Assembly: GCF_004309355.1 (NCBI RefSeq)
Contig: NZ_BJCC01000027.1
Coordinates: forward strand, 34,653 to 98,652
Length of the DNA: 64,000 nt
Source: Enterococcus florum
GTDB taxonomy: Bacteria; Bacillota; Bacilli; Lactobacillales; Enterococcaceae
Direction: 5' to 3'
Under the pieces are notes generated by a model. The model did not search any database. It had not been told where the DNA came from and worked only from the letters and a program-made list of their open reading frames with translations. A program made the translations under genes and the position numbers. Positions 47,127 through 55,191 of the stretch are shown here, in pieces. The first letter of the stretch is position 1. Each line of letters opens with the position of its first letter.

Positions 47127-47607
47127 TTCTATTATCCCTCCATCTTCACCTTAATTTTACCCAGAGTCAAGAAATACCGCAAGCAATATCCCTTGCACAA
47201 TGACCAGAGTCAAACGGGTTGAAGGGCAACAACGTCATTTTTTGTCGATCAGAAAACCTAAACGTCGAAAAGTCCAATACCTGTGAATTGATCAGAGGTT
47301 TATTATAAACCATTTGACTAACTGGCTGTGGATTTCTTCCATTTAAATGTTAAGTTCGTATTATTCAAAGTACATTATGAAAAAGATTCCACTTTTTTAA
47401 AATATTTCACTATTTAGAGTTTTATCCTTTTTCATAGAAATAAAAAACACCTCTTTCAACATTGAATTCGAAATAATGATTGTCAAATAGAGGATTGAGA
47501 TAAAAAATGGCTGATTAAGAGAACGAATTCGATCCATTTAAATCATCCCCTCTTTTCTTCATTACAAAGTTTCTAAAAAGATTCTTGCACAATCTATTTT
47601 AGAACAC
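47127..47607. other. Gene-poor stretch
   Basis: No coding region recognised in about 480 nt. A loose inverted repeat CCTCTTT/AATAGAGG (about 47452-47494) is present with no clear T-run. Several in-frame stops break every frame. Confidence 0.5.
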
Positions 47608-47636
47608 TTGTAATTTAATAAAAAATATATTATATT
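47608..47636 (+). promoter_or_regulatory. Promoter of the rhodanese gene
   Basis: TTGTAA (47608-47613), 17-nt spacer, TATATT (47631-47636). Transcription would start near 47643, which rules out the ATGs at 47637 and 47640 as normal starts. Confidence 0.7.
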
Positions 47637-47666
47637 ATGATGAGAAAAAAGGAAAGGAACAGATTT

Positions 47667-47969
47667 ATGATTGAAGCTATTACGGCTCAAACGTTTCAGG
47701 AGCGAATCGAACGTGAAGACGTTCATCTATTAGATCTTCGAGATCCGGAACTTTTTGATGCCTCTCAATACGTTGGAAAAGCTACGGTTACTCAGCTTAC
47801 CGTGACACAACTGCCTAATCGGTTATCCGAGCTAAAAAGAGATAAAAAATATTATCTTTTAACCCATTTTAACGATCAGGCGAAAACAGTGGCAAACTTT
47901 CTTCATCGCAAAGGCTATCGAACAGCCTATTTGATCGGAAGTGAACCCTTGATTCAAGAAGGGTCTTAG
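47667..47969 (+). CDS. Rhodanese-like domain protein lacking the catalytic Cys
   Basis: A 100-residue single rhodanese-like domain. The LLDLRDPELFDASQYVGKAT block is the usual opening, and the end FLHRKGYRTAYLIGS the usual closing helix-strand. Where active rhodaneses carry a Cys loop (C-R-x-G-x-R), this one reads YLLTHFNDQAKT, with no Cys. It is therefore unlikely to transfer sulfur and may bind a partner or ligand. ATG at 47667 follows GGAAAGG. Confidence 0.8.
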   Translation: MIEAITAQTFQERIEREDVHLLDLRDPELFDASQYVGKATVTQLTVTQLPNRLSELKRDKKYYLLTHFNDQAKTVANFLHRKGYRTAYLIGSEPLIQEGS

Positions 47970-47972
47970 GAA

Positions 47973-47998
47973 CAGAGAAAATTTTCTCTGTTTTTTTC
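47973..47998 (+). terminator. Terminator of the rhodanese gene
   Basis: AACAGAGAAAA and TTTTCTCTGTT arms followed by TTTTTT. Confidence 0.85.
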
Positions 47999-48015
47999 TA
48001 TATAAAGCATATTTA

Positions 48016-48044
48016 TTGTCGAACGATTCTTTTTTTATTATGAT
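48016..48044 (+). promoter_or_regulatory. azoR promoter
   Basis: TTGTCG (48016-48021), 17-nt spacer, TATGAT (48039-48044), 30 nt ahead of the start codon. Confidence 0.65.
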
Positions 48045-48073
48045 AAGAACGTTATGAAAAAAGGAGTGTTCAG

Positions 48074-48694
48074 ATGGCAAATGTATTAATCGTGAAGGCG
48101 CATCCTCTTACGGAGGAAGATTCGAAAACGATCATGATTCTGGATGCGTTTATCGAAGCGCATCAAACGTATCACCCTGAAGATACGATCGAAATACTTG
48201 ATCTCTATTCGACGGATATTCCAGAAATCGATGCAGATCTTTTATTAGGCTGGAAAAAGCTCTCTCAAGGGGGAGACTACGAAGAACTTTCTTTTGATCA
48301 ACAAGAAAAAATTCGCCTGTTCAACGAATACACCGAACAATTTCTGGCAAGTGAAAAAATCGTGATTGCCAATGCATTGTGGAACTTAAATATTCCGACT
48401 CGTTTAAAGGCCTGGTTCGATACAGTCAACGTAGCGGGAAAAACCTTCCGCTATTCAGCAGAAGGTCCGGTTGGGCTGATCACTGACAAAAAAGTCCTTC
48501 ATATTCAATCCAGTGGCGGAACATACCATGGTGAGGATTTTTCTGCACAGTATGTCAAAGGGATCATTCATTTTATCGGAATTACCGACTTTTCGACTGT
48601 TTACAGCGAGGGTGCCGATTATGATCCTTCCAAACGGACAATCATCATTGAGGCTGCTAAAGAAAAAGCTGCCGAAATCGCTAAAAACTTTTGA
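48074..48694 (+). CDS. azoR: FMN-dependent NADH-azoreductase family flavoprotein
   Basis: A 206-residue flavodoxin-fold quinone/azo reductase. The N-terminal LIVKAHPLTEEDSKTI binds FMN phosphate; NALWNLNIPTRLKAWFDTVNVAGKTFRYS is the AzoR hallmark, and HIQSSGGTYHG follows. It reduces quinones and azo compounds with NAD(P)H. ATG follows AAAGGAG. Confidence 0.92.
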   Translation: MANVLIVKAHPLTEEDSKTIMILDAFIEAHQTYHPEDTIEILDLYSTDIPEIDADLLLGWKKLSQGGDYEELSFDQQEKIRLFNEYTEQFLASEKIVIANALWNLNIPTRLKAWFDTVNVAGKTFRYSAEGPVGLITDKKVLHIQSSGGTYHGEDFSAQYVKGIIHFIGITDFSTVYSEGADYDPSKRTIIIEAAKEKAAEIAKNF

Positions 48695-48702
48695 TCCAGC
48701 AT

Positions 48703-48742
48703 TAAAAAACCGCTAACCCTTTTTTAAGGGTCGGCGGTTTTT
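48703..48742. terminator. Bidirectional terminator between azoR and the AI-2E exporter gene
   Basis: AAACCGCTAACCCTT and AAGGGTCGGCGGTTT arms with A and T runs on the two sides. The exporter's stop codon lies inside the stem. Confidence 0.88.
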
Positions 48743-49890
48743 TCTTCTTCATACAGTTTCGAGACATTTGTATACCATTCAAAAATATGACTCACAATGA
48801 CTTTCAGCAAGGCGTAGAATGGAATCCCCAAGATCACTCCTACGATACCGAAAATCTTTCCGGCAGTCAGTAACACGAACATGATGGTTACTGGATGGAT
48901 TTCCAACTGATTTCCCAGAACCAATGGTGATACAATTCGTCCTTCAATCGTTTGCTCGATTGCAAAAACGATCGCAACCTTGATTACCATGACTGGACCA
49001 GTGACAATCGCTAAAAAGAGGACCGGGATCATTGCTAAAAATGAGCCCAAATACGGGATTAAATTGAGAAAACCTGCTAAAACACCTAAAGTGATCGCGT
49101 AATTTAATCCGACAATCGAGAATCCGATAATAAACATCACCGCTACTGCAAAAGCAACTGTCAGCTGTCCGCGAATGTAAGAAGCCAACTGACTGTTCAT
49201 TTCACTTAATACTTTAAACGTAGGTTTCCTTGTTTTAGTCGGTAAAAAAGAAACAAGATACGGTCCTAACTTTCTTCCGTCCTTCAGTAAGAAGAACAAG
49301 ATAATTGGTGCTGTGACTAAAGCAATTACAATATTGGCCACCGTAGATACCACACTGCCGATCCCTTGAATCGTCGCTCGTGAAAGATTTTGAGTCAGCG
49401 AGGAGATGGTTTCAAGAATTTTTTGGGCACTGTTTTCAATCACTTCCTGGACCGGGCCAAATTCCATGTTCTTGAAAACTTCATCCGCCTTATTTCCCAA
49501 GGTATTGATATACCCTGGAAAACTGTTGATAAACGACTGGATCTGTTCCCTGATCTCAGGAATAATCACAACGATGCCCCAAGCCATCAAGGCCACTACT
49601 GCGATAAACAGTAAAATGATGGCATATTGCCGTTTTAGACCTTTCAGCTCTAGGAAATCCACTACAGGATTCATTAAATAGTACAAGATCCCTGCTAACA
49701 CCATAGGCAAACCGACGATCGCAAAAAACTGCCCCACTGGTTCAAATAGATAGGATACCTTCGTAAAAACCAAAAGAATCAATAATAAAAGGAGGACGAC
49801 GATTAGACCGACGACCACCTGGCTGTTTAAAAACCACTTCCAAAACCACGAAGTTTTTTCTCCAAATCTTTTTTTCTCCAACTTCATCAC
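48724..49890 (-). CDS. AI-2E family transporter (PerM/YdiK/TqsA superfamily)
   Basis: A 388-residue membrane protein of the autoinducer-2 exporter/PerM superfamily. About eight helices are visible, with an extracytoplasmic helical stretch at about residues 110-180. ITLGVLAGFLNLIPYLGSFLAMIPV and the C-terminal KIFGIVGVILGIPFYALLKVI are family signatures. Some members export AI-2, others are Na+/H+ exchangers; the substrate here is open. The start is ambiguous: the ATG at 49887 is too close to AGGAG, and a TTG at 49881 has better spacing. Confidence 0.9.
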   Translation of the reverse strand: MMKLEKKRFGEKTSWFWKWFLNSQVVVGLIVVLLLLLILLVFTKVSYLFEPVGQFFAIVGLPMVLAGILYYLMNPVVDFLELKGLKRQYAIILLFIAVVALMAWGIVVIIPEIREQIQSFINSFPGYINTLGNKADEVFKNMEFGPVQEVIENSAQKILETISSLTQNLSRATIQGIGSVVSTVANIVIALVTAPIILFFLLKDGRKLGPYLVSFLPTKTRKPTFKVLSEMNSQLASYIRGQLTVAFAVAVMFIIGFSIVGLNYAITLGVLAGFLNLIPYLGSFLAMIPVLFLAIVTGPVMVIKVAIVFAIEQTIEGRIVSPLVLGNQLEIHPVTIMFVLLTAGKIFGIVGVILGIPFYALLKVIVSHIFEWYTNVSKLYEEEKTADP

Positions 49891-49892
49891 TC

Positions 49893-50237
49893 CTAAAGGA
49901 AGCTGATTTCCATTCCAACTTCAATCCTCGGCATCTCTTCCGGGGATAAATAGATGCCATTCGCTATTTTATCCTCGTTTTTCTTAAACAACAGCGAAGC
50001 ATGTTCGATCGCATTCAGATTTTGATTGGCCGCTTCGCCGATTGAGGTTACGCGGTAAACCTGTTCGCCAAAATGGATCTCACTGCCGACTGCTAATTGG
50101 ATTTCCTGATCATCGATTTTCTCTTGAATAATCGAGTATTTTGCTAATTCAGGTGTTGCTGTTTTACCAAATAAAATCAAAATAGGTTCATCGTTGATGG
50201 CTTCTTTGCCAACTTGGATTATTTTTGTCTTTGCCAT
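49893..50237 (-). CDS. PTS glucitol/sorbitol-type IIA protein (orphan)
   Basis: A 114-residue protein of the glucitol IIA (GutA) family, a beta-barrel phosphocarrier. The phrase DEPILILFGKTATPELAKYSIIQE and GEQVYRVTSIGEAANQNL match the family. The usual phosphorylated His appears to be missing at the ILFG-xx-x-PxEL site; other His residues (HFGEQ, IEHAS) exist. No glucitol IIB or IIC is nearby, so it may have a regulatory role. It precedes the AI-2E gene by 2 nt. Confidence 0.8.
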   Translation of the reverse strand: MAKTKIIQVGKEAINDEPILILFGKTATPELAKYSIIQEKIDDQEIQLAVGSEIHFGEQVYRVTSIGEAANQNLNAIEHASLLFKKNEDKIANGIYLSPEEMPRIEVGMEISFL

Positions 50238-50346
50238 TCCTTACGTCCTTTTCTACATTCTTTTTTCCAATTATAACACAAACTTACAGCTATCCAAGTA
50301 GACGAGATATTGTTAAAATAGATGTAATAAATTAGAGGAGGCTATC

Positions 50347-51369
50347 ATGAAAGAAACAATTTTATTCGGCACCTATACACGCAATGAAAGCAAGGGCATC
50401 TATCAGATTATTTTGGACACAGAAAAGGGATGTCTAGAAAATATGCAGCTGGCTACAGAAGAAGTGAGTCCTACCTATCTTACCAAAAGTCAATCTGGAA
50501 ACCTTTATTCTGTGACCACTCGCAATGAGCAGGGCGGCGTTTCTAGTTACGATCAACAACTAACCTTCTTAAATGCAGTCACTGAAGAAGGAGCTCCGCT
50601 ATGTTACGTTGCAGTTGATGAGCCCCGGAAATTGGTTTATGGCGCAAATTATCACAAAGGAAAAATCAACGTTTACAGTATCCAAACAGATGGATCATTG
50701 AAGGCTGCCTTTTCAGTTTCGCATGATGAACCGACAGGCCCGCATAAAAACCAAAATACCGCACATGTGCACTATACAGATCTTGCTCCGGATCAACGAC
50801 TGGTCGTTTGTGATTTGGGTACTGACCGAGTCTATACGTATGGGGTAGCTGCTGACGGCTCTTTGGAGGAGCAAAACGTTTATCTTGCACCGCCGGGATG
50901 TGGCCCGCGTCATTTGGTTTTTCATCCTGAAAAAGACTTAGCGTATTTATTTGGCGAACTAGACAATACAGTGACTGTATTAAACTATGATCGTTCTAAT
51001 GGAAAATTTAGCTCCTTGCAGACGGTTTCTACCCTACCAGATGACTTTACAGGAGAAAGTGCCGGCGCAGCGATTCGCATCTCAAATGACGGGAAATTTT
51101 TATATGCTTCGAATCGTGGGCACAACTCAATCGTCGTTTATCAAATTTCTGACGACGGCGAAAAGCTAAATACCGTGCAGTTTATTTCCACTGAAGGGGA
51201 TGGGCCTAGAGATTTCAATCTTAACTCTTCAAATGGCTATTTGGTTTGCGGCAATCAAAACACAAACAATGCTACATTGTATCGTCGCGATTCTGAAAAT
51301 GGAAAGCTGGAAATGATTCAAAAAGACATTTATGCGCCGGAATGTGTCTGTGTTTATTTCAATAAATAG
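50347..51369 (+). CDS. pgl: Lactonase family protein (6-phosphogluconolactonase, Pgl type)
   Basis: A 340-residue seven-bladed beta-propeller lactonase of the YbhE/Pgl family, hydrolysing 6-phosphogluconolactone in the pentose phosphate route. LFGTYTRNESKGIYQI at the start and the repeated GPRH/GPRD propeller turns (CGPRHLVFHPEKDLAYLF, GDGPRDFNL) are typical. ATG follows GAGGAGG. Other lactones are possible substrates. Confidence 0.9.
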   Translation: MKETILFGTYTRNESKGIYQIILDTEKGCLENMQLATEEVSPTYLTKSQSGNLYSVTTRNEQGGVSSYDQQLTFLNAVTEEGAPLCYVAVDEPRKLVYGANYHKGKINVYSIQTDGSLKAAFSVSHDEPTGPHKNQNTAHVHYTDLAPDQRLVVCDLGTDRVYTYGVAADGSLEEQNVYLAPPGCGPRHLVFHPEKDLAYLFGELDNTVTVLNYDRSNGKFSSLQTVSTLPDDFTGESAGAAIRISNDGKFLYASNRGHNSIVVYQISDDGEKLNTVQFISTEGDGPRDFNLNSSNGYLVCGNQNTNNATLYRRDSENGKLEMIQKDIYAPECVCVYFNK

Positions 51370-51384
51370 AAAGGATGACCATCC

Positions 51385-51546
51385 ATGACAAAACAAGAAG
51401 TCATTGAACGACTGAAAAAAGACCTTGGTTTAGCAGATTTTCGCGGAAAACTAGAGGATAAGGAATACAGTGAAGAAGAATACCAAAAAATCAAAAAGGA
51501 TCTAAACGATTATTTCGAGGATTACGTTCGAAATATCGAGATCTAA
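51385..51546 (+). CDS. Small acidic helical protein, unknown
   Basis: A 53-residue ORF (starts MTKQEVIERLKKDLGL, ends YFEDYVRNIEI) with AAGGATG upstream, 15 nt after pgl. Highly charged, with predicted amphipathic helices and no membrane segment. Well-formed codons, a ribosome site and a terminator immediately after make it likely to be a real gene. Family not recognised. Confidence 0.75.
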   Translation: MTKQEVIERLKKDLGLADFRGKLEDKEYSEEEYQKIKKDLNDYFEDYVRNIEI

Positions 51547-51556
51547 TTAAAAACGG

Positions 51557-51588
51557 AACTTTCTCCTTTTTTGGGGGAAGTTTTTTTT
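51557..51588 (+). terminator. Terminator of the pgl operon
   Basis: AACTTTCTCC and GGGGGAAGTT arms, then TTTTTTTT. Confidence 0.85.
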
Positions 51589-51617
51589 GGTCTGCTCAGC
51601 AGCAGGGCACAAAAAAA

Positions 51618-51731
51618 CCGCCGAATGGGGGTCGGCGGCTAAAAAAAGGAGTTATTACTTACGTAATGAAAAGAAAAGGTTGTTATTGGTTATGTCTATA
51701 CTATACCCTACAACCTTCCCTTTGTATTTAA
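51618..51731 (+). other. Structured element with a micro-ORF, possible small RNA or REP-like unit
   Basis: A GC-rich hairpin CCGCCGA/TCGGCGG (51618-51638) is followed by AAAAAAAGGAG and an ATG at 51666 opening a 21-codon frame (MKRKGCYWLCLYYTLQ...) that is hydrophobic after a basic start. A second perfect 8-bp stem AAGGTTGT/ACAACCTT (51676-51717) lies inside the frame. The first hairpin also works as a minus-strand terminator (TTTTTTT) for the gene ending at 51785. I suspect a repeated enterococcal intergenic element, but cannot verify copy number. Confidence 0.4.
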
Positions 51732-51784
51732 AATTAAGTTATATTAAAATTAGAAAACCTTTGTTTTTATATAGATCAAACGAT

Positions 51785-52204
51785 TTATTTAATTAACAAA
51801 TTTGTAATTTTTTGAATTGTTTTATAGATGGTATCGGTTGCTTGATCTTGCTTTTGCTCTGCTGCATCAAACGCTTCTTTGTTTACCTCAGGAATTAGAC
51901 TGTCCGTCATTTCCTGACAGCCTTCAACATACTCGATATACGATTTCTCAAACCGTTTATGATTTCCCATCACTTTAGCAGGAGGTTTTAGTCGACTAAT
52001 CTTTTGCAGGTGCAACCGGTAGAATTCAGTTCCTTCTGCAAACAACTCATGGATATCCGCTACGCGTTCCGCATCAAATTCCTTACCTTCATCTAATGCA
52101 GTACGAATTTCTTCATAGCTTGGGTGCAGCTTTTCACCCATTTCCTCTGTATTTTTGATAATCTCGTTGATTTCTCTTGCGTAAAAACCAGTATTTGGCC
52201 GCAT
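51785..52204 (-). CDS. Helical protein of unknown function
   Basis: A 139-residue, charged, all-helical-looking protein (MRPNTGFYAREINEI...). No Cys and no membrane segment. KISRLKPPAKVMGNHKRFEKSYIEYVEGCQ and the regular heptad-like spacing suggest a small helical bundle. I choose the ATG at 52204 with GAGGTG at good spacing; the in-frame extension upstream runs through the terminator of the ATPase gene. Family not recognised. Confidence 0.75.
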   Translation of the reverse strand: MRPNTGFYAREINEIIKNTEEMGEKLHPSYEEIRTALDEGKEFDAERVADIHELFAEGTEFYRLHLQKISRLKPPAKVMGNHKRFEKSYIEYVEGCQEMTDSLIPEVNKEAFDAAEQKQDQATDTIYKTIQKITNLLIK

Positions 52205-52230
52205 CTTATTCACCTCTCGACACTTTCTAA

Positions 52231-52258
52231 AAAAGCTGCCGCAAAAGCGACAGCTTTT
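52231..52258 (-). terminator. Terminator of the P-type ATPase gene
   Basis: AAGCTGTCGC and GCGGCAGCTT arms on the minus strand, then TTTT, directly after the stop at 52262. Confidence 0.85.
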
Positions 52259-52261
52259 CAA

Positions 52262-54940
52262 TTACTTATTATACATCATTTTACGTTGGAAAAACTTCAC
52301 AATTTCCACGATTGGAATAATCGCAAAGGATGCGCCAATCACGATGCCCCATTGGTATAGATCCAAATGAGCCACACGGAAAATGTCGTTTAGTCCAGGA
52401 ACGATGATGATCACCATCATCAATACAAAGGATAATAAAATCGCCCCGTTGAAGGCTTTGTTTCGGAAAGGCCCCACTTTAAACAATGATTGATGGACAG
52501 ACTTCACGTTGAACGCATGGAACAATTGCATCAACCCCAAAGTAGCAAAGGCCATCGTCAAAGCGTCTGAATGGATCGCTTGGTACGCCGTATGGACTGG
52601 CCACTGGATCGCTGACCAATAAACGAACAACACTGTAGCAGCTTCTAAGATCCCTTGGTAAATGATACTTGAGAAGACTCCGCCAGAAAACAAGTTTGAA
52701 TTACGTCCACGTGGTTTGTGGGCCATCAAATCTTTTTCAGCTGGCTCCATCCCTAAAGCGATTGCTGGGAAGGTGTCGGTTACCAGATTGATCCAAAGCA
52801 AGTGAATCGGCAATAGTGTATCCCATCCGAAAAGAGTTGCCAAGAATAACGTCAACACTTCTCCTAAGTTTGCCGCCAACAAATACTGTACTGATTTTTG
52901 AATATTGGAGAAAACTTTGCGTCCTTCTTCAACAGCAACTACGATCGTCGCAAAATTGTCGTCTGCAAGCACCATGTCCGAAGCTCCTTTCGAAACTTCA
53001 GTACCAGTAATGCCCATTCCAATTCCAATATCCGCTTGTTTCAAGGCCGGAGCATCATTTACCCCGTCTCCTGTCATAGCGACCACTTTGCCCTCTTTTT
53101 GCCAAGCTTTTACGATACGCACTTTATGCTCTGGAGATACTCGAGCATACACCGAGTAGTCGCTCACTTTTTGGGCAAATTCTTCGTCGGTCATTTCGTT
53201 TAATTGCGCACCAGTTAAAACAGCATCGTCATCACCTTTTTCGATGATTCCAAGACGAGCAGCAATTGCTTCTGCGGTATCCTTATGGTCTCCTGTGATC
53301 ATGATCGGACGAACACCAGCCTCTTTTGCTACTCGTACTGCTTCAGCAGCTTCTGCACGCTCAGGATCGATCATTCCAACAAGTCCTGCAAAAATCAAAT
53401 CATTTTCGACAACCTCAGATTCCATATCTGAAGGAACTTGATCAACATATTTATAAGCCATGCCGAGGACACGTAAGGCCTGTTGTGCCATATCCTTGTT
53501 GTTTGCCAAGATTTCATTTTTTTCTTTCTCTGACATTGGCACTACTTGATCATTTAATAGGACCTGAGAAGTCCGACCCAACAAAACATCTGGAGCTCCT
53601 TTTACTGCTACCAGCAATTTGCCGTCTGTTTGTTGATGGATCGTGCTCATCAGCTTCCGATCCGAGTCAAACGGCAATTCAGCGACCCGAGGTTCTGCGC
53701 TCACTCGATCACGAACATCAAATTGATTGTCTAATCCAAATTGAACTAGCGCTGTCTCTGTAGGATCACCGATCAGTTTTCCCTCTTGACTGAACTTGGT
53801 GTCATTGGAATAATTCATGACCTTCATAGCCATGTGTTCACTTGGAATTTCTTCTTTGGCACCGATCTGCTGATTGTTGACATATAATTTTTCAACTGTC
53901 ATTTGGTTCAAGGTCAATGTTCCTGTTTTATCAGAAGCAATGATGTCTGTTGAGCCCAACGTTTCAACTGCAGGCAATTTACGAATAACTGAATTTCGTT
54001 TCGCCATCACCTGAGTTCCCAAAGCCAAAATAATGGTAACAATCGCAGGCAATCCTTCAGGAATCGCAGCTACAGCAAGTGAGATAGACGTCAAGAACAT
54101 TTCATCCCAAGAAGTGCCGTTGATCGCAATCCCTACGACAAACATCACTGCTGCAATAACGATGATTGCAGCAGTCAAGAATTTGCCTAATTGGTTTAGG
54201 TTATTCTTCAATGGGGTTTCTGTTTCATCTGCTTGAGCGATCATCCCGGCGATCTTGCCGACCTCAGTACTCATCCCCGTACCGACAACAATCCCACGAC
54301 CACGGCCATAAGTCACATTGCTGTTTGAGAAAGCCATATTTACCCGATCACCGATGCCTACATCTTGTTGATCGATCGTAACCATTTCTTTTTCTACTGG
54401 AACGGACTCACCGGTTAGAGCCGCTTCTTCGATTTTTAGTGAGGCAGCTTCGATCAAACGCAAATCAGCAGGCACGACATCGCCAGCCTCCAGCATCACG
54501 ACATCCCCAGGAACTAAGTCTGTAGATTTGATTGATTCTGTGTGTCCATCTCGTAATACATTCGCGTTAGGAGTAGACATCTCACGCAATGCTTCAATCG
54601 CCTGCTCCGCTTTAGATTCCTGCAGAACTCCCATGACAGCATTAATGATCACAACAGCCAAGATAATGATCGAGTCCACGATTTCATGCGATACGACCGC
54701 GGAAATAATTGCCGCGAAGATCAAAACGATGATCATCGCATCCTTGAATTGTTCAAAGAATCGAACCAGCATGCTTTTCTTCTTGCCTTCCTCTAGTTCG
54801 TTAGGACCATATTCACGCAGCCGCTTCTCTGCTTCGCTTTGGGTCAATCCTTCCTTTGTCGTTTGCATTTCCGTCAAAACCTTCTCAGGTTCTAACGCAT
54901 AAAATGGCTGTGACAGTTGTGTTTTTTTCTCTTCTGACAT
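52262..54940 (-). CDS. P2A-type cation-transporting ATPase (calcium/manganese type)
   Basis: An 892-residue P-type ATPase. The phosphorylation site is DKTGTLTLNQM, the actuator motif LTGESVPVEK, and the hinge MTGDGVNDAPALK. Membrane helix 4 reads VAAIPEGLPAIVT and helix 6 NLVTDTFPAIALG, the P2A (SERCA/PMR1-like) ion-site residues, so it should export Ca2+ or Mn2+. The leader looks like a yybP-ykoY manganese riboswitch, as on the related pneumococcal mgtA and lactococcal yoaB genes. Monocistronic. Confidence 0.93.
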   Translation of the reverse strand: MSEEKKTQLSQPFYALEPEKVLTEMQTTKEGLTQSEAEKRLREYGPNELEEGKKKSMLVRFFEQFKDAMIIVLIFAAIISAVVSHEIVDSIIILAVVIINAVMGVLQESKAEQAIEALREMSTPNANVLRDGHTESIKSTDLVPGDVVMLEAGDVVPADLRLIEAASLKIEEAALTGESVPVEKEMVTIDQQDVGIGDRVNMAFSNSNVTYGRGRGIVVGTGMSTEVGKIAGMIAQADETETPLKNNLNQLGKFLTAAIIVIAAVMFVVGIAINGTSWDEMFLTSISLAVAAIPEGLPAIVTIILALGTQVMAKRNSVIRKLPAVETLGSTDIIASDKTGTLTLNQMTVEKLYVNNQQIGAKEEIPSEHMAMKVMNYSNDTKFSQEGKLIGDPTETALVQFGLDNQFDVRDRVSAEPRVAELPFDSDRKLMSTIHQQTDGKLLVAVKGAPDVLLGRTSQVLLNDQVVPMSEKEKNEILANNKDMAQQALRVLGMAYKYVDQVPSDMESEVVENDLIFAGLVGMIDPERAEAAEAVRVAKEAGVRPIMITGDHKDTAEAIAARLGIIEKGDDDAVLTGAQLNEMTDEEFAQKVSDYSVYARVSPEHKVRIVKAWQKEGKVVAMTGDGVNDAPALKQADIGIGMGITGTEVSKGASDMVLADDNFATIVVAVEEGRKVFSNIQKSVQYLLAANLGEVLTLFLATLFGWDTLLPIHLLWINLVTDTFPAIALGMEPAEKDLMAHKPRGRNSNLFSGGVFSSIIYQGILEAATVLFVYWSAIQWPVHTAYQAIHSDALTMAFATLGLMQLFHAFNVKSVHQSLFKVGPFRNKAFNGAILLSFVLMMVIIIVPGLNDIFRVAHLDLYQWGIVIGASFAIIPIVEIVKFFQRKMMYNK

Positions 54941-54999
54941 GTTCTTCCTCCTTTGTTATTTGCATCACCAGTCTACTCTTTTTAGCTAGAAAAAGGAAA

Positions 55000-55125
55000 A
55001 AAAATAGACTTGTGTATGCGTAAAAGAACATACATAAGTCTCACTATTTAAGACAACACCAGAAATTTCTTTCTTGTTGGTGGCGTTGCCACAGCATCAG
55101 CTGCTAGTTACTCCCTCATGAATAA
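55000..55125 (-). ncRNA. Probable yybP-ykoY manganese riboswitch
   Basis: On the minus strand, GAGGGAGTAACTAGCAG begins just after the promoter, and TAGTGAGACTT closes it, resembling the conserved GGGGAGTAG and GCAAGACC ends of the yybP-ykoY (Mn2+) motif. Inner pairings GGCAACGCC and GGTGTTGTC/CACCAACA are visible. A terminator hairpin follows (55006-55041, AGACTTATGTATG with CATACACAAGTCT, then TTTTTTTT). Mn2+ binding would prevent termination and turn on the exporter. The match is by eye. Confidence 0.65.
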
Positions 55126-55135
55126 TACAAGATGG

Positions 55136-55165
55136 ATTATACCATGAGGAAACACAGCAATTCAA
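55136..55165 (-). promoter_or_regulatory. Promoter of the riboswitch-ATPase unit
   Basis: TTGAAT (55160-55165), 18-nt spacer, extended TGG-TATAAT (55136-55141) on the minus strand. Confidence 0.8.
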
Positions 55166-55191
55166 TGTTTTTATGAAAATTTCTTTTGGTT

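Noticed and set aside
52205..52261. N-terminal extension of the helical protein at 51785
   Set aside because: The extension crosses the ATPase terminator hairpin; the ATG at 52204 has a proper ribosome site.
52816..54902. Several long plus-strand ORFs antisense to the P-type ATPase
   Set aside because: Codon-bias shadows of the minus-strand gene with no start signals or recognisable domains.
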